Of a stretch of DNA of 64,000 nucleotides, positions 36,905-49,394 are shown one piece after another (the first letter of the stretch is position 1; each line of letters begins with the position of its first letter). Both the position numbers and the translations under genes were made by a program. The stretch spans positions 3,038,001 to 3,102,000 of the forward strand of contig JAMSLZ010000002.1 in the NCBI GenBank assembly GCA_026027325.1. The letters run 5' to 3'. The notes beneath the pieces are model-generated. The model was not told the origin of the DNA. It ran no database searches and saw only the letters and a list, made by a program, of their open reading frames with translations. This DNA is from Actinomucor elegans. Its lineage: Eukaryota > Mucoromycota > Mucoromycetes > Mucorales > Mucoraceae.

Positions 36905-38594
36905 ATGAGCGAAAGACAATCAAAATCTGTTCAGGATAGACATGAACGCATGCTAAACGAAATTGTAAAGAACCCCGGCAATGAGCTTTGTGCTGATTGT
37001 GGTTCCAAAAGTAAATATATATAGATGATGATGGACTTAAACACTAATAAAATTGTAGATCCTCGATGGGCATCTTATTCACTCGGTGTATTTCTTTGTA
37101 TTCGTTGCGCTGGTATCCACCGTAAGATGGGTACTCATATATCCAAAGTTAAATCAATTACTATGGACCAGTGGAATATGGAGCAGATAGAGGTATGCAG
37201 CTGTATGCCATTCATATGTACGTGCATACTAACAGATGGTAGATGATGCGTAACTCGGGAGGAAACAATGCAGTAAACGGTAAAATGAATCCAAATCCTG
37301 GTAACCATCCTTTACCTTTAGCTGCTGATGACGAACAGTAAAGTATATATCAATTGAATTGAACTGATAACTAACATGATGTCCAATAGTGCCATGGAGC
37401 GTTATATTCGAGCAAAATGGGAGAAACGGGCTTTTATGAACAGTAACAAGATGATGGCAAGTTTATATATCATCTGAAAGTTATTGTACTCATTTTTTTT
37501 TTTACTATAGGCTCCTTTACCAAAAACCATTAATCCAGTTGCAAGACTACAATCGTTGCCCAAACGATCTTCTTCTGTACCAGTCATCAGCAATAGTAGC
37601 AATATAAACCCTTTAACTACAGGATTAATCCAATTACGGGATATGGGTTTCCAAGATGAAATGAAGAATAAGCAAGTATTGATTCAGACTCAGGGTAATA
37701 TGGAAGCTGCTATTGAAATACTATCTAAATCAACACCCCAATTAAACGACGAGCAAAAGATACAGCAGTTATTGAAAATGGGATTCTTGGATAGAAACAA
37801 GAATATAGATGCACTTCGTCGCGCAGGCGGAAATACAGACATTGCTATCACTATCTTGAACGAAACCAAAAATATTCTGCAGCAGAAGGAAGGTTTTGCT
37901 GGTCAAAACCAACAGCCTAGATCTAATTCCGTACCAGCATTGCATAACAACAGTAATTTATTAATTGATATTGAGACCACGCCTACGCTTAATCAAAATA
38001 GCAGCCAGTTCAGCAACCAGATTGGCAGCCACCTTAACAATCAGAATAGCAGTCACCTTAGCAATCAGAATCTCTATAGCAACCCGTTTAATTTGACCCA
38101 GCAACAACAGCAACAACAGCAGCAGCAGCAACAACAATTGTTATACCAGCAACAACAACTATTATACCAACAACAACAACAGCAGCAGCAGCAGCAACAA
38201 CAGCTACAGCTACAGCAGCAGCAACAGAATATGTTTAATAACCCTTTTGGATTAACTAACACTAATAGTAAGTTTTGTGCCTGTGTAACTGGTTCCTCTT
38301 TAATTAATCTGATTCAAAATAGCATTTCAGACGTTGCCTACTACTACTACCGCTACTGCTGCTACTACTACTACTATGAACTTCCAACAATCTAATACTA
38401 CTTTGAACCCTTTTTCTCAAATGACTCCAAGCTCACCTTACACCATGAATACATCTTCTTATTTTCAGCCTACAGCCATATCTGAGCCACTTCCTCCACA
38501 AGGTTTATTATACAATCAGCAGCCTTTCTTGCAGCCACAACAACCTCAACAGCAACCAATGAGTAACCCTTGGTCAACAAACACTTTATTCTAA
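36905..38594 (+). CDS. ArfGAP protein with two UBA-like domains and polyglutamine
   Basis: This is an Arf GTPase-activating protein acting in vesicle traffic. Its layout resembles yeast Gts1/Age2 or SMAP proteins. The zinc finger is [20 protein letters not shown] then CIRC, followed by [16 protein letters not shown] with the conserved Arg. Two UBA-like segments follow, around [19 protein letters not shown] and [20 protein letters not shown]. Then come a glutamine tract (about 38098-38228) and an NPF-type tail ([14 protein letters not shown]) that could bind EH domains. Introns lie at about 37014-37059, 37193-37242, 37339-37390, 37457-37510 and 38269-38319. The fourth begins GCAAGT and is a GC-AG intron. 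Start ATG 36905 follows a short AT-rich leader only 78 bases after the ATP23 stop. Confidence 0.88.
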
Positions 38595-38748
38595 TATAGA
38601 AATCTCGTGTAGAACAAAAAAAAACTATAAAAAATAAAAAACACAAGGTTAAACCAAACCCCTTTTTGCCCTCCTCTTTCTCGTATAAAACAGTATAAAC
38701 TCGAGTGTGTTCCTCGTTGGTTTCTCTTTATTTTTGACCTTTTAGATA

Positions 38749-41700
38749 ATGTCTAATCCTATAGCAGATACAGCCGAGTATTTTGCTCGGTGGAAACAAG
38801 CCAATCACCGAGATCAAGCAGATGAAGCAGTTTTACCTGATGTCAACACTCATCGCAACAGTGACCGAGAAGATTCAGAAACTCGTTCTCAGTGGCTCCG
38901 TGTACTTAATCGAATTTCCTTTCTGAATCCACTAGATACTCCACCACCGCCTAGTCATCATTTAAGCGATCAGTTTTCAGACGACGATGAATCTATCATA
39001 GATCGAGATACGTTTGAATTAATGCGTAGTGCTGCTAGAGACAATAGGCATCGCTTATCAACGCGTCACCTTAGTTTAAACGTCTCTACTTCGGCGACTG
39101 GTGCAGTACGCGGTCGTGACGTGGATAATGAAGACGATCCATCCGCTATTCCTATTGAACAAGCTACAGAAGAAGAAGAAAAGTTGCCTTCTGCTTATGA
39201 TTTAGAAAATGATCAGATTTATCCATTGAGTGACACCCATACACAAGAAAGCAACTATTTTACGCATCCGTTTAGGCAAGAAGATCAGGAACATTCATCG
39301 GCTGAGCTGCTATTACCCCAAGCACCAGCGCCTACACAAGCCCCATCGAATCGAACAACCAGAAGACATACAGACGTCAGTGGCACAGTATCGGGTGATT
39401 TTGATGAAGATGGCCGTATCTTGAAGGATAAATGGGATAGAACGTTAGATAAGCTTAAATTGATAGCGAATCTACAATTGTCTAGTAGTGCGAGTACCAC
39501 GCCTACTATTGCACCCACTCCATATTCCAGTGGCCCTTCTCATACGCTTGCTACCTATTATCCACCTGCTTTTGATCCCATTTTTGCGGCTTTTGCTAAA
39601 GACGAATACGGAAGAGACTTGGTAATATTTTCTATATACAATGTGTAACTATAACTCATGTTGTGTTTCATTATTATTAGCCACCTATTTTGTTGCAATG
39701 CATCTATGTAAGCAAATAACCCACCATCAAAACAACCAATTCTTACTCTTTTTTTTAATAGGTTAAAGTCACTGATTCTGAATACCTTTGGGGCAGCAAC
39801 CAATGGGTCTTTCGTGTAGAGCTGCAATATGGAGATGTCAAATGGGTTATTCGTCGTGGTATTGCCGACTTTATGGCACTTCATATCAAACTTAAAGTCA
39901 AATCTAACCTATATGACTATGTACCCGATCCTCCCGTTTTTCCTAACCAACTGGCCAATTTGCTAGATTCTGCCAAATCTACTATTGGCATGTACCGTGG
40001 TGGCCATGATGATATGACTGAATTACCTCCACCACTGCCACAAGATGATGTGTCTAGTATCAAGAGTAAACTGGCTCTTCATCGTCGCATGGAATTGACA
40101 CAATACTTGCGTGTCTTGTTATTGAGAGCTCATGTCACTGTCAGTTATGATATTTGCGAGTTTTTGGAGTTGTCTGCTATTAGTATTGTGCAAGATATGG
40201 GTTGGAAGGGTAAAGAAGGCTATTTGCGCAATCGCATCAATTATGTTTCACCCAGGTGCTGTCAGATTTGGAAAACGCATCGATGGAGTACTGAATGGAT
40301 CATCCTAAGAGATTCGTAAGTTTGTTTCTAACAAAGCACAGGATGGTTATTGAATTATGTGATTGATAGATACATGGCTTTCTGTACAGATACAGCTTCT
40401 TCCACGCCAACCGATGTCTTGTTGTTTGATAATGGATTTAAAATTGAAATTCAGGAACCTCGAGTTTATCTGGGCAGTTATCATATCTCAGTGAGCAACG
40501 AATCACGTAAAATCGAAATAAAGGGCACCAAAAGAGAAGCAGATCAATGGCTGGAAAGTTTGGAAAAGGTACAAAAAGAAAGTCCTTGGGTACAAAACCA
40601 TCGGTTTGGCTCTTTTGCTCCTGTACGAACCAATGCTAAAGTGAAATGGTTTGTCGATGGTGAAAGTAAGTTGTTTGATGGCACTAACAGCAGGATATTA
40701 ACATCTATAATAGATCACTTTAATGCTGTTGCAGAAGCTATTCTATCTGCCAAAGTAGAAATTTATATTGCTGATTGGTGGTTGACACCTGAGATAGTAA
40801 GTACCCACTGTTTAATATCTTTTTAATATCTATTAACGCTCGAGTGTAGTACTTGAGAAGACCACCAGAGGAAAACGAGGATTTTAGATTAGATAGATTA
40901 TTGCATCGTAAAGCAGTAGAAGGCGTCAAGATTTATATAGTGGTTTACAAAGAAATGTCTCTTGCACTGACCATCAATTCTGTTCATACTAAGCAATGGT
41001 TACAAAATCTGCATCCTAATATCATAGGTAAACTAATGGAATATAAGAAAAGCATATGTTTACTCATACTGTTACAATAGTGCAACGCCATCCTGATCAC
41101 AGACTATCTAACGATAATACAGTCCTTTTCTGGTCTCACCATGAGGTAGCTTTTGGTTTTATAACTACGAGTATCATATACTAACTGATTCATGTAGAAA
41201 ATTGTTGTTGTAGATAACAGATTGGCTTTCATTGGTGGCCTAGATCTATGTTTTGGGTAAAGAAGTTTTGTATTGCAAAACAAATATACATGCACTAATA
41301 GCTTTTTTTTTCTTTATCTATAGTCGATATGATACCCATAACCATTCACTTTCAGATTTCCCTGCAGAAGGTCATGATCGTGAAGTATTCCCAGGTCAAG
41401 ATTACTCTAATCCTCGTGCTAAAGACTTTGTCGATGGTAATAATACATACTTGTCATCGTTCCTATTCTAACAATTCACTTTAGTGGCACAGCATGATAA
41501 AACCTTGGTTGATAGAAAAGTGACTCCAAGAATGCCCTGGCACGATGTTACCTTGGGCGTAGTAAGTTTTTTTTTTAACTGTACTCCATTTGGTGTTTAA
41601 TATATCATTTAGGTTGGGCCGATTGCTCGAGATATTGCACGCCATTTTATTCAAAGATGGAACTTTTTAAAGTCAACAAAAAGCATGCATCGTCGTAGTC

Positions 41701-43551
41701 TGCCATTCTTAATGCCTAAAGGTGAATATGTAGCAGCTCGTGATGAAAGCAATTTCTCGGGTACTTGCCGCGTGCAACTGCTCAGAAGTTCTTCTCGCTG
41801 GAGTTCTGACATTGAGCGTGAAGTAAGTATATTGGTGATTTTGATAATACAGGTGCCTTACCATGTTATAATAGCACTCTATTTATAATGCATACATGGA
41901 ATGTATTGCACACTCGAAGCATTTCATCTATATCGAAAACCAGTTCTTTAGTAAGTTACTATTCGTGTTGACTTATTCGAAACTAACATGTACATCTATA
42001 GTCAGTACAACTCAAGATGATAAATTGCTTCGAAACAAGATTGCTCAGGCACTGCTTGAAAGAATCCGACGTGCTCATGATAAAGGCGAAAAGTTTCGAG
42101 TCTACGTTCTTATACCCCTTGTGCCAGCTTTTGAGGGTGATTTGGCATCGAGTGAAGCCTCCTCAGCAAGGTAATATACTATATATATATATATACTTAA
42201 AGAGTATCAGATGCTGATTATACAAATAGAACTGTCATGCACTTTCAATATATTACTATATCTCGTGGCGGTAGCTCCATCATTGAAAAGCTCAAAGAGG
42301 ATGGTATCGATCCAGACCAGTACATCTCATGGTTCAGTTTACGAAACTATGGTAAAATCAAAGTTCCTAAATTCAATACGACACGCTCAGGCTCTACAGC
42401 ATCTACTACTGTACCCAATATACCACCTTCCAATGACAGCGGGACTGTCTTTGGTGATGAAGCTGCAGCCAGTAATCCCTTTGACGATCAGCACCATTTA
42501 GGTCTGTCCAAATTGCATACCAATAACTCTGTAGCCAGTAATTCTACTCTTGGTCAACCACTCGAGCCAACACACAGTGAAAGAAGTCGTCGTGGATCAC
42601 ATCAAAGCAATACTACTACTACACCTGCTGAAGTGGACGATGATCGCTATGATTATGTTACTGAGCTATTGTATATTCACGACAAGTTAATGATTGTAGA
42701 TGATCGTATTGTACTTATGGGATCTGCCAATATCAATGATCGATCTCAGTTGGGTAACCGTGATTCTGAAGTCGCCATGCTTGTTGAAGATACTGAAATG
42801 GTTTCTTCTTTTATGAATGGAAAGGAGGTATGTCTGTGTTCTGAACCAAAGCCATAGGTTCTAATTTTATAAATAGTACAAAGCTGCCAAATTTGCTCAT
42901 ACGTTGCGTATGCAGTTATGGAAAGAACATCTAGGTTTACTTAACTTTGAAAAATGGTCTAAACTATTGAAAGACGAAGATGAATCTGAAGTAGAGATCT
43001 TGGGCATCCCTCGACCTCAAAGCGTATATCCTAGCTTGGCAAGATCGGTGAACAATGCGCATGATATTAAAACAATCGAAGCAGATGAACCAGTCAAGAT
43101 GCTAGATAGAGCCAGTCGTACCTACAGCACGTATGATACTTTTAAAAAGCATCATCCTGCTAAAAGACACGATGCGGCTGCTTTAGATCCTTTGAGCGAT
43201 CAGTTTTATGAAAAGATTTGGCTCAAGCGCGCTACAACCAATACTATGATCTACCGTCAATTGTTCCGCTGTGTGCCTGATGATACGGTGCATACCTATG
43301 ACCAGCATCGTAAGTTCATGCCTGATGATACGGTGCATACCTATGACCAGCATCGTAAGTTCATGCCTGATGCTAGCCGTGTCAAAGCGGGGCATGTCGC
43401 AGATCCAAGTTTGACTGAAGAAGAAATCTGTGATCAATTGAATCAGATTCGAGGTCATCTCGTCTTGTTTCCTAAGGACTACTTGAAGGATGAAAACCTA
43501 TTACAAGGTACAATCATCGATACAGTAACACCTTTGATTATTTTTACATAG
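38749..43551 (+). CDS. Phospholipase D with PX and PH domains (Spo14/PLD1-type)
   Basis: The enzyme hydrolyses phosphatidylcholine to phosphatidic acid and choline at membranes. The gene has many introns of about 50-60 bases. A 27-base micro-exon at 39681-39707 encodes PPILLQCIY. The N-terminal 290 residues are low-complexity and acidic. A PX domain follows ([18 protein letters not shown]), then a PH-like domain ([13 protein letters not shown] to [10 protein letters not shown]). Catalytic motif one spans two exons as [17 protein letters not shown] (HxK then D). Motif two is [20 protein letters not shown]. Both HKD motifs are intact, so activity is expected. A 45-base exact duplication lies near the 3' end. 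The stop is 9 bases from the stop of the convergent PDRG1 gene. Length is about 1,300 residues by estimate. Confidence 0.92.
43276..43365 (+). repeat. Exact 45-base tandem duplication inside PLD gene
   Basis: Bases 43276-43320 and 43321-43365 are identical. Each encodes [15 protein letters not shown], so the protein gains one in-frame 15-residue copy. Perfect identity suggests a recent event, or strain-level variation. Confidence 0.95.
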
Positions 43552-43560
43552 TGATTATTT

Positions 43561-44156
43561 TTATTTGGTATTATTATATAAATCAGTTGCTGTGATGCCG
43601 GTTAGATTGAAGCCATGCACTTGCTTTTGGCCTTCCATTTTCTGTATAGATAAAGCATTTTGTTTCATAATATCTCTTGATGTATCAATCTTTTCATCTA
43701 ATAGCTTTTGATCTAAAATTTACGAGTCAGACATTGCGGTATCGCTCAAAAGTCTATTACCTTTCTCAATAAGCGTTTTTACATCTTGGGTTGGTAATTT
43801 AATAAACATATCACCGAAAAATGTCCAAAGTTTCTTATCTAGATATGCATCAGGTAGTTGCGGAGGAAAAGGCTAAAATGACCCTTACCTTCTGTCTTTT
43901 TTATCGCTGAAAGAGCTTCTCTATTTGCATTTCTTTTTCTGTCATAGTCAATGACCTAATATATAACGCGTATCAGAGTAAGGCTTCAGTAATTGAATGT
44001 TTGGTTATTCGTACTGCTTGTTTATTGATCAAGATCTCTTCCGCCAAATGCTCCTTGGCAGCAAGGGCTATATGTTGATTTCAATTTAGTCTCTTTATTT
44101 TATCAATTGTACTCGAGTGTCTCACTTTGTTCAATTTGATTAGCTACAGATGCCAT
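43561..44156 (-). CDS. PDRG1-like prefoldin-family subunit, five exons
   Basis: This is a small beta-prefoldin-like protein. Animal PDRG1 is part of the R2TP/prefoldin-like (PAQosome) chaperone complex. Exons are 44156-44126, 44067-44015, 43955-43889, 43838-43761 and 43712-43561, summing to 381 bases and 126 residues, close to human PDRG1 (about 133). Diagnostic segments are AAKEHLAEEILINKQAVIDY, RKRNANREALSAIKK, FFGDMFIKLPTQDVKTLIEK and a C-terminal HGFNLTGI. Human PDRG1 has matching FGNMFIKMP and GFNL motifs from memory. All four introns are GT-AG with lengths 48-59 bases. The gene is too fragmented to appear as a long open frame. It is tail-to-tail with the phospholipase D gene. Confidence 0.85.
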
Positions 44157-45101
44157 TTGGAAGATGGTTTGCGAAATAAGTAGTGCAATAATGCGGACAA
44201 GCCACTATGAACTGGCTAAAGCATCGGATATCAAATTTCACAAGGTTTCCCTCTGTTTTGAAATTACAAAAATTTAGCTCTACTTGGTTGCTTTTGAGAC
44301 ATAGTTTATATTACAAAACAGGTTTAATATTTTAAGGTACAACCATGTGCTGTTTTTTATATTTATATATATTTTCTCGTATAAAAGATTGTGTTTTTTT
44401 TGTGTGTTGGAGCCAAAAAATGGATATAACGCATGAATAGTGCTACCTTTTGATATAAAAATAAATGCAATGCTTACACCATTACATGCAGATTTAAACT
44501 CTATATGAGTGTTGTTAATCGTTTATCTACTAGTTAGTATCTTTATAGCGTCTCAAAATCTCGAGATATGAATTTCTAATAAATAAAGAGGCCAAGAAGC
44601 TCGAGGGTCTTATTTGCTCGACTTCCGGTCATCTAATCAAAAAAATCCGCTCATAGTTTCGGCTATTTTCAATAAAAACAGTAAAGAATACCTTTAAAGC
44701 TCTCAATTAAAACTCTGTTATCAATTCGAAGTTCTTTTAAAAAGATAAATAATGCTTTAGTTCATATTTTAACTAGGACATATGGATATCATTTATTGAT
44801 ACTTGGTAATAATAGCAAGTGCAAGTTATCAGCATAAAGCTACTTAAGAAACTTTCATTTGCAATGTCTGTTAAGAGCCCTTATTAAAATACTAAGCTAG
44901 CATGTAGATGTCTATCACTCTGTTTCTATCATAACATCACTTTGAAATTTTAACGATTTTCCTTGATTTTTTTTAAATTGCTTTACCCAATTAAATTACA
45001 AATTCATTAAACCACCGCTTAAAGTGAGGTATAAGCCTGAAGATTGACTTGATACTTTTCTTTCTTGTGGTACACGCGATATTCGTTATAATCAAATTCC
45101 A
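44157..45101. other. Intergenic region between PDRG1 and TAF6 promoters
   Basis: The two flanking genes diverge from here, so it should contain both promoters. I see no coding exon, RNA gene or clear repeat in it. It is AT-rich with several T runs. Confidence 0.55.
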
Positions 45102-46806
45102 ATGAGTGTTTTTCCAAAGGAAACGATTAAAGTGAGAACCATTTTGATTCAACACTAGTACCATTGAAACTAAAAAAACAATATCCAGAATATTGGAGAG
45201 TCATTAGGCGTAACCAATCTCAAAGACGAAGTGGCTACAGCATTAGCTCAAGATGTTGAATATCGAGTCCATGAACTTATTCAAGTATGAGAAAAATAAC
45301 CTTTTAATACTAGTTGATATTAATGGTATTGAATTTATAGGAAGCAGCCAAGTTTATGCGTCATTCGAAAAGAACCAAACTGTCTGTTGACGATGTGAAT
45401 GCTGCACTTCGCGTTAAAAATGTAGAAGTAAGTGTTAATTAATCTTGGTACGAAATATACAATTAACTGACTCTTTTTTTATTAGCCTCTTTATGGTTAT
45501 GCCTGTGGAGAAACGCCTAAATTTCGAAAGACAACACTCAACAATAACGATATATATTTCGATGAAGACGAAGAAGTAGATTTCGATTCGGTACTCAACA
45601 AACCATTACCCAAAATTCCTCTCGATGTTACATTTACAGCTCATTGGTTGGCTATTGAAGGTGTGCAGCCTGCCATTCCTCAAAATCCTACTCCTAGTGG
45701 TAATAAAAAACAACAAGCAAAAAAAAAACAAAAAAAACTTGTGTAGATCGATCTAACGGTTGCAATTTAGATGCCAAAGCAGAATTATTATCAAAACGCG
45801 CTAAAAACCACGCGACTTCCAACGGCATTACTTCAGATCAAGTCAATGTTAAACCTCTTGTCAAGCATGTTTTGTCAAAGGAGCTACAAATGTACTTTGA
45901 ACGTATTACAGAAGCTGTATTGAGTGAGGACGAACGATTACAATCACAGGCATTTGAAAGTTTACGTCTCGATCCTGGTCTTCATCAACTCTTGCCATAT
46001 TTTGTTCAACATATTCATAAAAAGGTCACTCAGAATCACAAAAACCTTGAGGTTTTGGAGGCCATGCTATCTATGGCACATTCACTATTGAACAATAAGC
46101 ATCTATTTGTCGAACCCTATGTAAAGTTCACTTTATTTGACATATATCCTAAACTAACTTCTATGCTATAGCTTCATCAACTCATCCCACCTATTATCTC
46201 TTGTTTAGTAGGTCGCGTTATTTGCGAAAACCCTCAACAGCAAAACCATTGGGCAACGCGTCAACGCGCAGCCAACTTGCTTGCCACAATTTGTCATGAA
46301 TATGGTAAAGCCTATCATACTCTACAACCTCGTATCACAAAGACATTGCTGCGTGCGTTTTTAGATCCTGCTCGTCCTTTAACAACCCAGTATGGTGCTA
46401 TTATCGGTTTGGATAAGATCGGTCCTGAAGTGACTCGAGTCTTGGTGGCGCCTAATATCAAGTTTTATTCTGAAAACTGTCTTCAGGCTGCCATGAACAG
46501 TACAAATCCTCTTCGCGTACAAGAAGCTATGAAGTGCAAGGATGCACTTGTGGTAAAGTATTTTCAAACTCGATAGTTAAACAAACGTATTGAATTACTT
46601 TTCTGTAGACACTACTTGATCATATTGCAGAACAGGAACATTTGACAATCACACGTTCAGAAAATGACATGGATGAAGATACAGCTCCTTCAGATGATGA
46701 TAAAACGAAATTAATAGAATATTTGGGTAATATCATTGGTGAAGCGTATCTGCAGAAAGAAACCAGAAAATCAAGAGTACAGGCGTTACTCGAGCTAGCC
46801 CAATAG
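45102..46806 (+). CDS. TAF6: TFIID/SAGA subunit TAF6
   Basis: TAF6 is a histone-fold subunit of TFIID, and in yeast also of SAGA. It starts MSVFPKETIK at 45102. An intron then joins to NIGESLGVTNLKDEVATALA and on to YRVHELIQEAAKFMRHSKRT, KLSVDDVNAALRVKNVEPLYG, the classic TAF6 histone fold. After a DFDSVLNKPLPKIPLDVTF linker, the C-terminal HEAT region begins at LSKELQMYFERITEAVLSED. It continues through LHQLIPPIISCLVGRVIC, WATRQRAANLLATICHEYG and PLTTQYGAIIGLDKIGPE. Introns lie near 45132-45189, 45284-45340, 45428-45485, 45698-45771, 46121-46170 and 46551-46607. The protein ends VQALLELAQ. The length is about 450 residues, in the usual range. Confidence 0.92.
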
Positions 46807-47343
46807 TAGTAATAAAAGGCATTCTATTATTTTGATTGTAACGTGTTGCTGTCAATTCTACGAGGCGTTCATAATTCGCTTTCTGGCTGCAATATAGATA
46901 ATGTCCATCTTGATAAACTATCAAATCATATTGGCCAAAGTCAACTATTTACAGAGTTTGATATAAGTGGATTCTGAACAAAGATACAAATAGATAAACA
47001 AGCGGATCGGCCTAATGGAGACCTAATGATCATCTACCGAGAAGATAGCTGGTCAAAGCATTGATCATAAACTATTTGCTGGTAGACTCCATCAACATAA
47101 ATGATCTTAGATGTTTAACTTCCAGAAATTATATAATTGAAACTATTCATGCGCTATATAGCTTTTATTTTAGTCGATAGAAATAGGTATTTATGCTTGC
47201 TATAGGCTAGTGAAATGCATTATATAGTATGATTGACTATAATAATACAAGCAAAAGGAAGGTACAAAAGTATTTTAATTAGCTATCCCGAAAGCTACTA
47301 GTAGAGTTAAAATCTGATCTAAAGTGTTTGTGCTGGCATAGCT
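46807..47343. other. Intergenic DNA between convergent TAF6 and uS2-like genes
   Basis: This is a 3'-to-3' intergenic stretch. No gene is supported. A motif GATCATCTACCGAGAAGAT near 47029 vaguely recalls the dispersed repeat but is too decayed to call. Confidence 0.5.
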
Positions 47344-48460
47344 TTACCCTTCTACAGACAATGGATGTCCTTCTTTCTCTTTAACATCAGGAATATCTTC
47401 CGCCCAATCAATTGGTGCTGATAGTTGCTGGTCTTGTTGACCAAAACCAAAAGACGATGGAATAGATTGACGGACAGATTGTTCGCTCCAACTACTGGTG
47501 ATGCCTTCAAATTGGAACTTGATAGTATCCTCAATGATTTGACAAGAACCATCCCAGCTATTGCTGCTACCACCAGTAGTAACTTTTCCTTCAGCAGGAT
47601 CCAAAGACTGACTCATGGTATCTATTTCTTGCATACCAAAATCATCAGAGGTCCAATCACCACCATCCACACTGGATTGTTGATCTTCATAAAGGTCAGA
47701 ACAGTCTAAACGAACCTCCAAAGTATATGACTGATTACCACAGTAGCCTATCTCGCCTTCAGCCATTAATTCTTCTGAATAAAAGAACATATCAGGCAGA
47801 ACATCCCAGTCATCAATATAGTTCAAAACACCACGAAGACGAAGCACAGCACGAGCCAACAACCAGCACATTACACCAATGGACTGGACGCCCACATTAT
47901 TGCAAGGAATAGCAATATCCACATACTTTAAAGGCGAATGTGAATTGGTAAAGGCAATCACGGGCATTGTACAACGACTGCTCTCAGCAACAGCTTGATA
48001 ATCTGTCAAAGGGTCCATGCAGACCAACAATGTGGGCTCCACCAATGAATTAGTGAACGTACCAGGCACAAATCGATCTTTATTGATGTTGGCTCCTAAA
48101 TATTGAGCAAGCTTGATAGCAGCGCGACGGCTCTTGACAGCCGAGAAAGCAACAAAGATGCCTTCTGGCTCTGTGATGGCTAAAACTCGTGCAGCTAGCA
48201 TGAGTTTCTCCCAAGTCTTGCCAATGTGTAAGACATGAATACCATCCGTGCGACGCGAGAATACATAGGGCTTCATCTTGCTATTGATGTTTTGAGAACT
48301 TAGATGACATTTAGCGGCCAACAAGAGAGCGATGTCGTTTTCTGTAGGTTCTAAAACTTCACAGAAAAAAATATTAGATCAGGAAGATGCCCGAGTAATA
48401 CAGACAGGTCATTGTGTTTAATACTTTACTTGCAGGTAGTTTACAGCCTCTTTGTTCCAT
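47344..48460 (-). CDS. Divergent uS2 (RPS0/SA) ribosomal protein paralogue
   Basis: The N-terminal 220 residues match cytosolic small-subunit protein uS2. Exons are 48460-48430 and 48350-47344, summing to 1038 bases and 345 residues. Family motifs are LLLAAKCHLSSQNIN, MKPYVFSRRTDGIHVLHIGK, RFVPGTFTNSLVEPTLLV, HSPLKYVDIAIPCNN and WLLARAVLRLRG. Several normally invariant stretches are altered: after VLRLRG comes VLNYIDDWDVLPDMFFY where standard uS2 has a different PWDVMVDLFFYRDPEE-like stretch. The C-terminal tail is about 100 residues, longer than usual and rich in Ser, Gln and Asp. It still carries Trp-acid patches (DWTSDD, IDWAEDIP) like the normal tail. I take it as a paralogue, with the canonical gene presumably elsewhere. 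It lies 264 bases from eL27 on the same strand. Confidence 0.85.
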
Positions 48461-48724
48461 TGTAGTAGTAGCCAAAATTATTGCAAGAGAAATATATATC
48501 AAATTGATGGTCTAATTTTCTTTATACGAAATCATATATATATATCACAGTTCCATTTTCACACATTGATATATGGATAATAAGCTCAATACTAGTATCT
48601 TGACTTGATCCGCTCACTGTACAAACAGACAATTGAAACAAATACTCTTTTTTTAATATCTAATTCATGATTGTAGTGTGTTTCTTTATTATCTTTTCAG
48701 TAATAAAAAAGCGGTTTGTCCAAC

Positions 48725-49394
48725 TTAGAATCTGAGCTTGCTGAAGAACCACTTGTTCTTACCGGTTTGGTAACGTTCTTCAAAGAGCTTCTTGATAACC
48801 TTCTTGGAATCTTCACGTTGAGAGGGATCCTTGAAAGTCTCGGCAGAGACAGTACCCTTGATTTGTTCTAATTCCAAACCATAACTAAATCATTATACAG
48901 GTTAGTTGATATTTCCAAAGACATGATCAAATAAAAAAGTATTACCGAGTGGGCATCATGTGGTTGTAGTTGACGATCTTGACGAAAGGCTTGACCTTGG
49001 AGCGCTTAGCAGTCTTCTTCTTACCCATGGCCTTGGTGACCTTGAGAGGAGAACGTTCGACACCAGCAACGACGGCATAACCATAAGGTCTGTCCTTGGT
49101 ACCTTCATCATGGTCTATCGTAGTGATTAATATTGATATACGCGCGTTTACTTGAATCTAAATACATACTGCGAACGACGACGGCCTTCTTGCCAGCATA
49201 ACGGCCCTGGAGGATCACGACGACCTTTACGAAAATGTCGAAATTTAGAAATCTCGAAAAAAAAAAGAATAATCCCCCCATCCATTATATCAATCCATCC
49301 GTTCGTGTATTCTATTCTTTTTTCATCCATCCATGTCTAATAGGCGCTTCCATCTCTTTATAATTACCTTTCCGGCTTTGATGAATTTAACCAT
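48725..49394 (-). CDS. RPL27: 60S ribosomal protein eL27
   Basis: This is a cytosolic large-subunit ribosomal protein. Exons are 49394-49368, 49224-49170, 49114-48946 and 48884-48725, summing to 411 bases and 136 residues, the normal eL27 length. It begins [20 protein letters not shown], continues [20 protein letters not shown] with [14 protein letters not shown], and ends [11 protein letters not shown]. Codon use is more GC-rich and biased than in neighbours, as expected for a highly expressed gene. The first intron (49225-49367, 143 bases) is long for this genome, a common pattern in fungal ribosomal protein genes. Confidence 0.97.

Noticed and set aside
38098..38228. Cys-rich minus-strand frame opposite the ArfGAP glutamine tract
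   Set aside because: It is the reverse reading of CAG/CAA repeats and gives meaningless poly-Cys.
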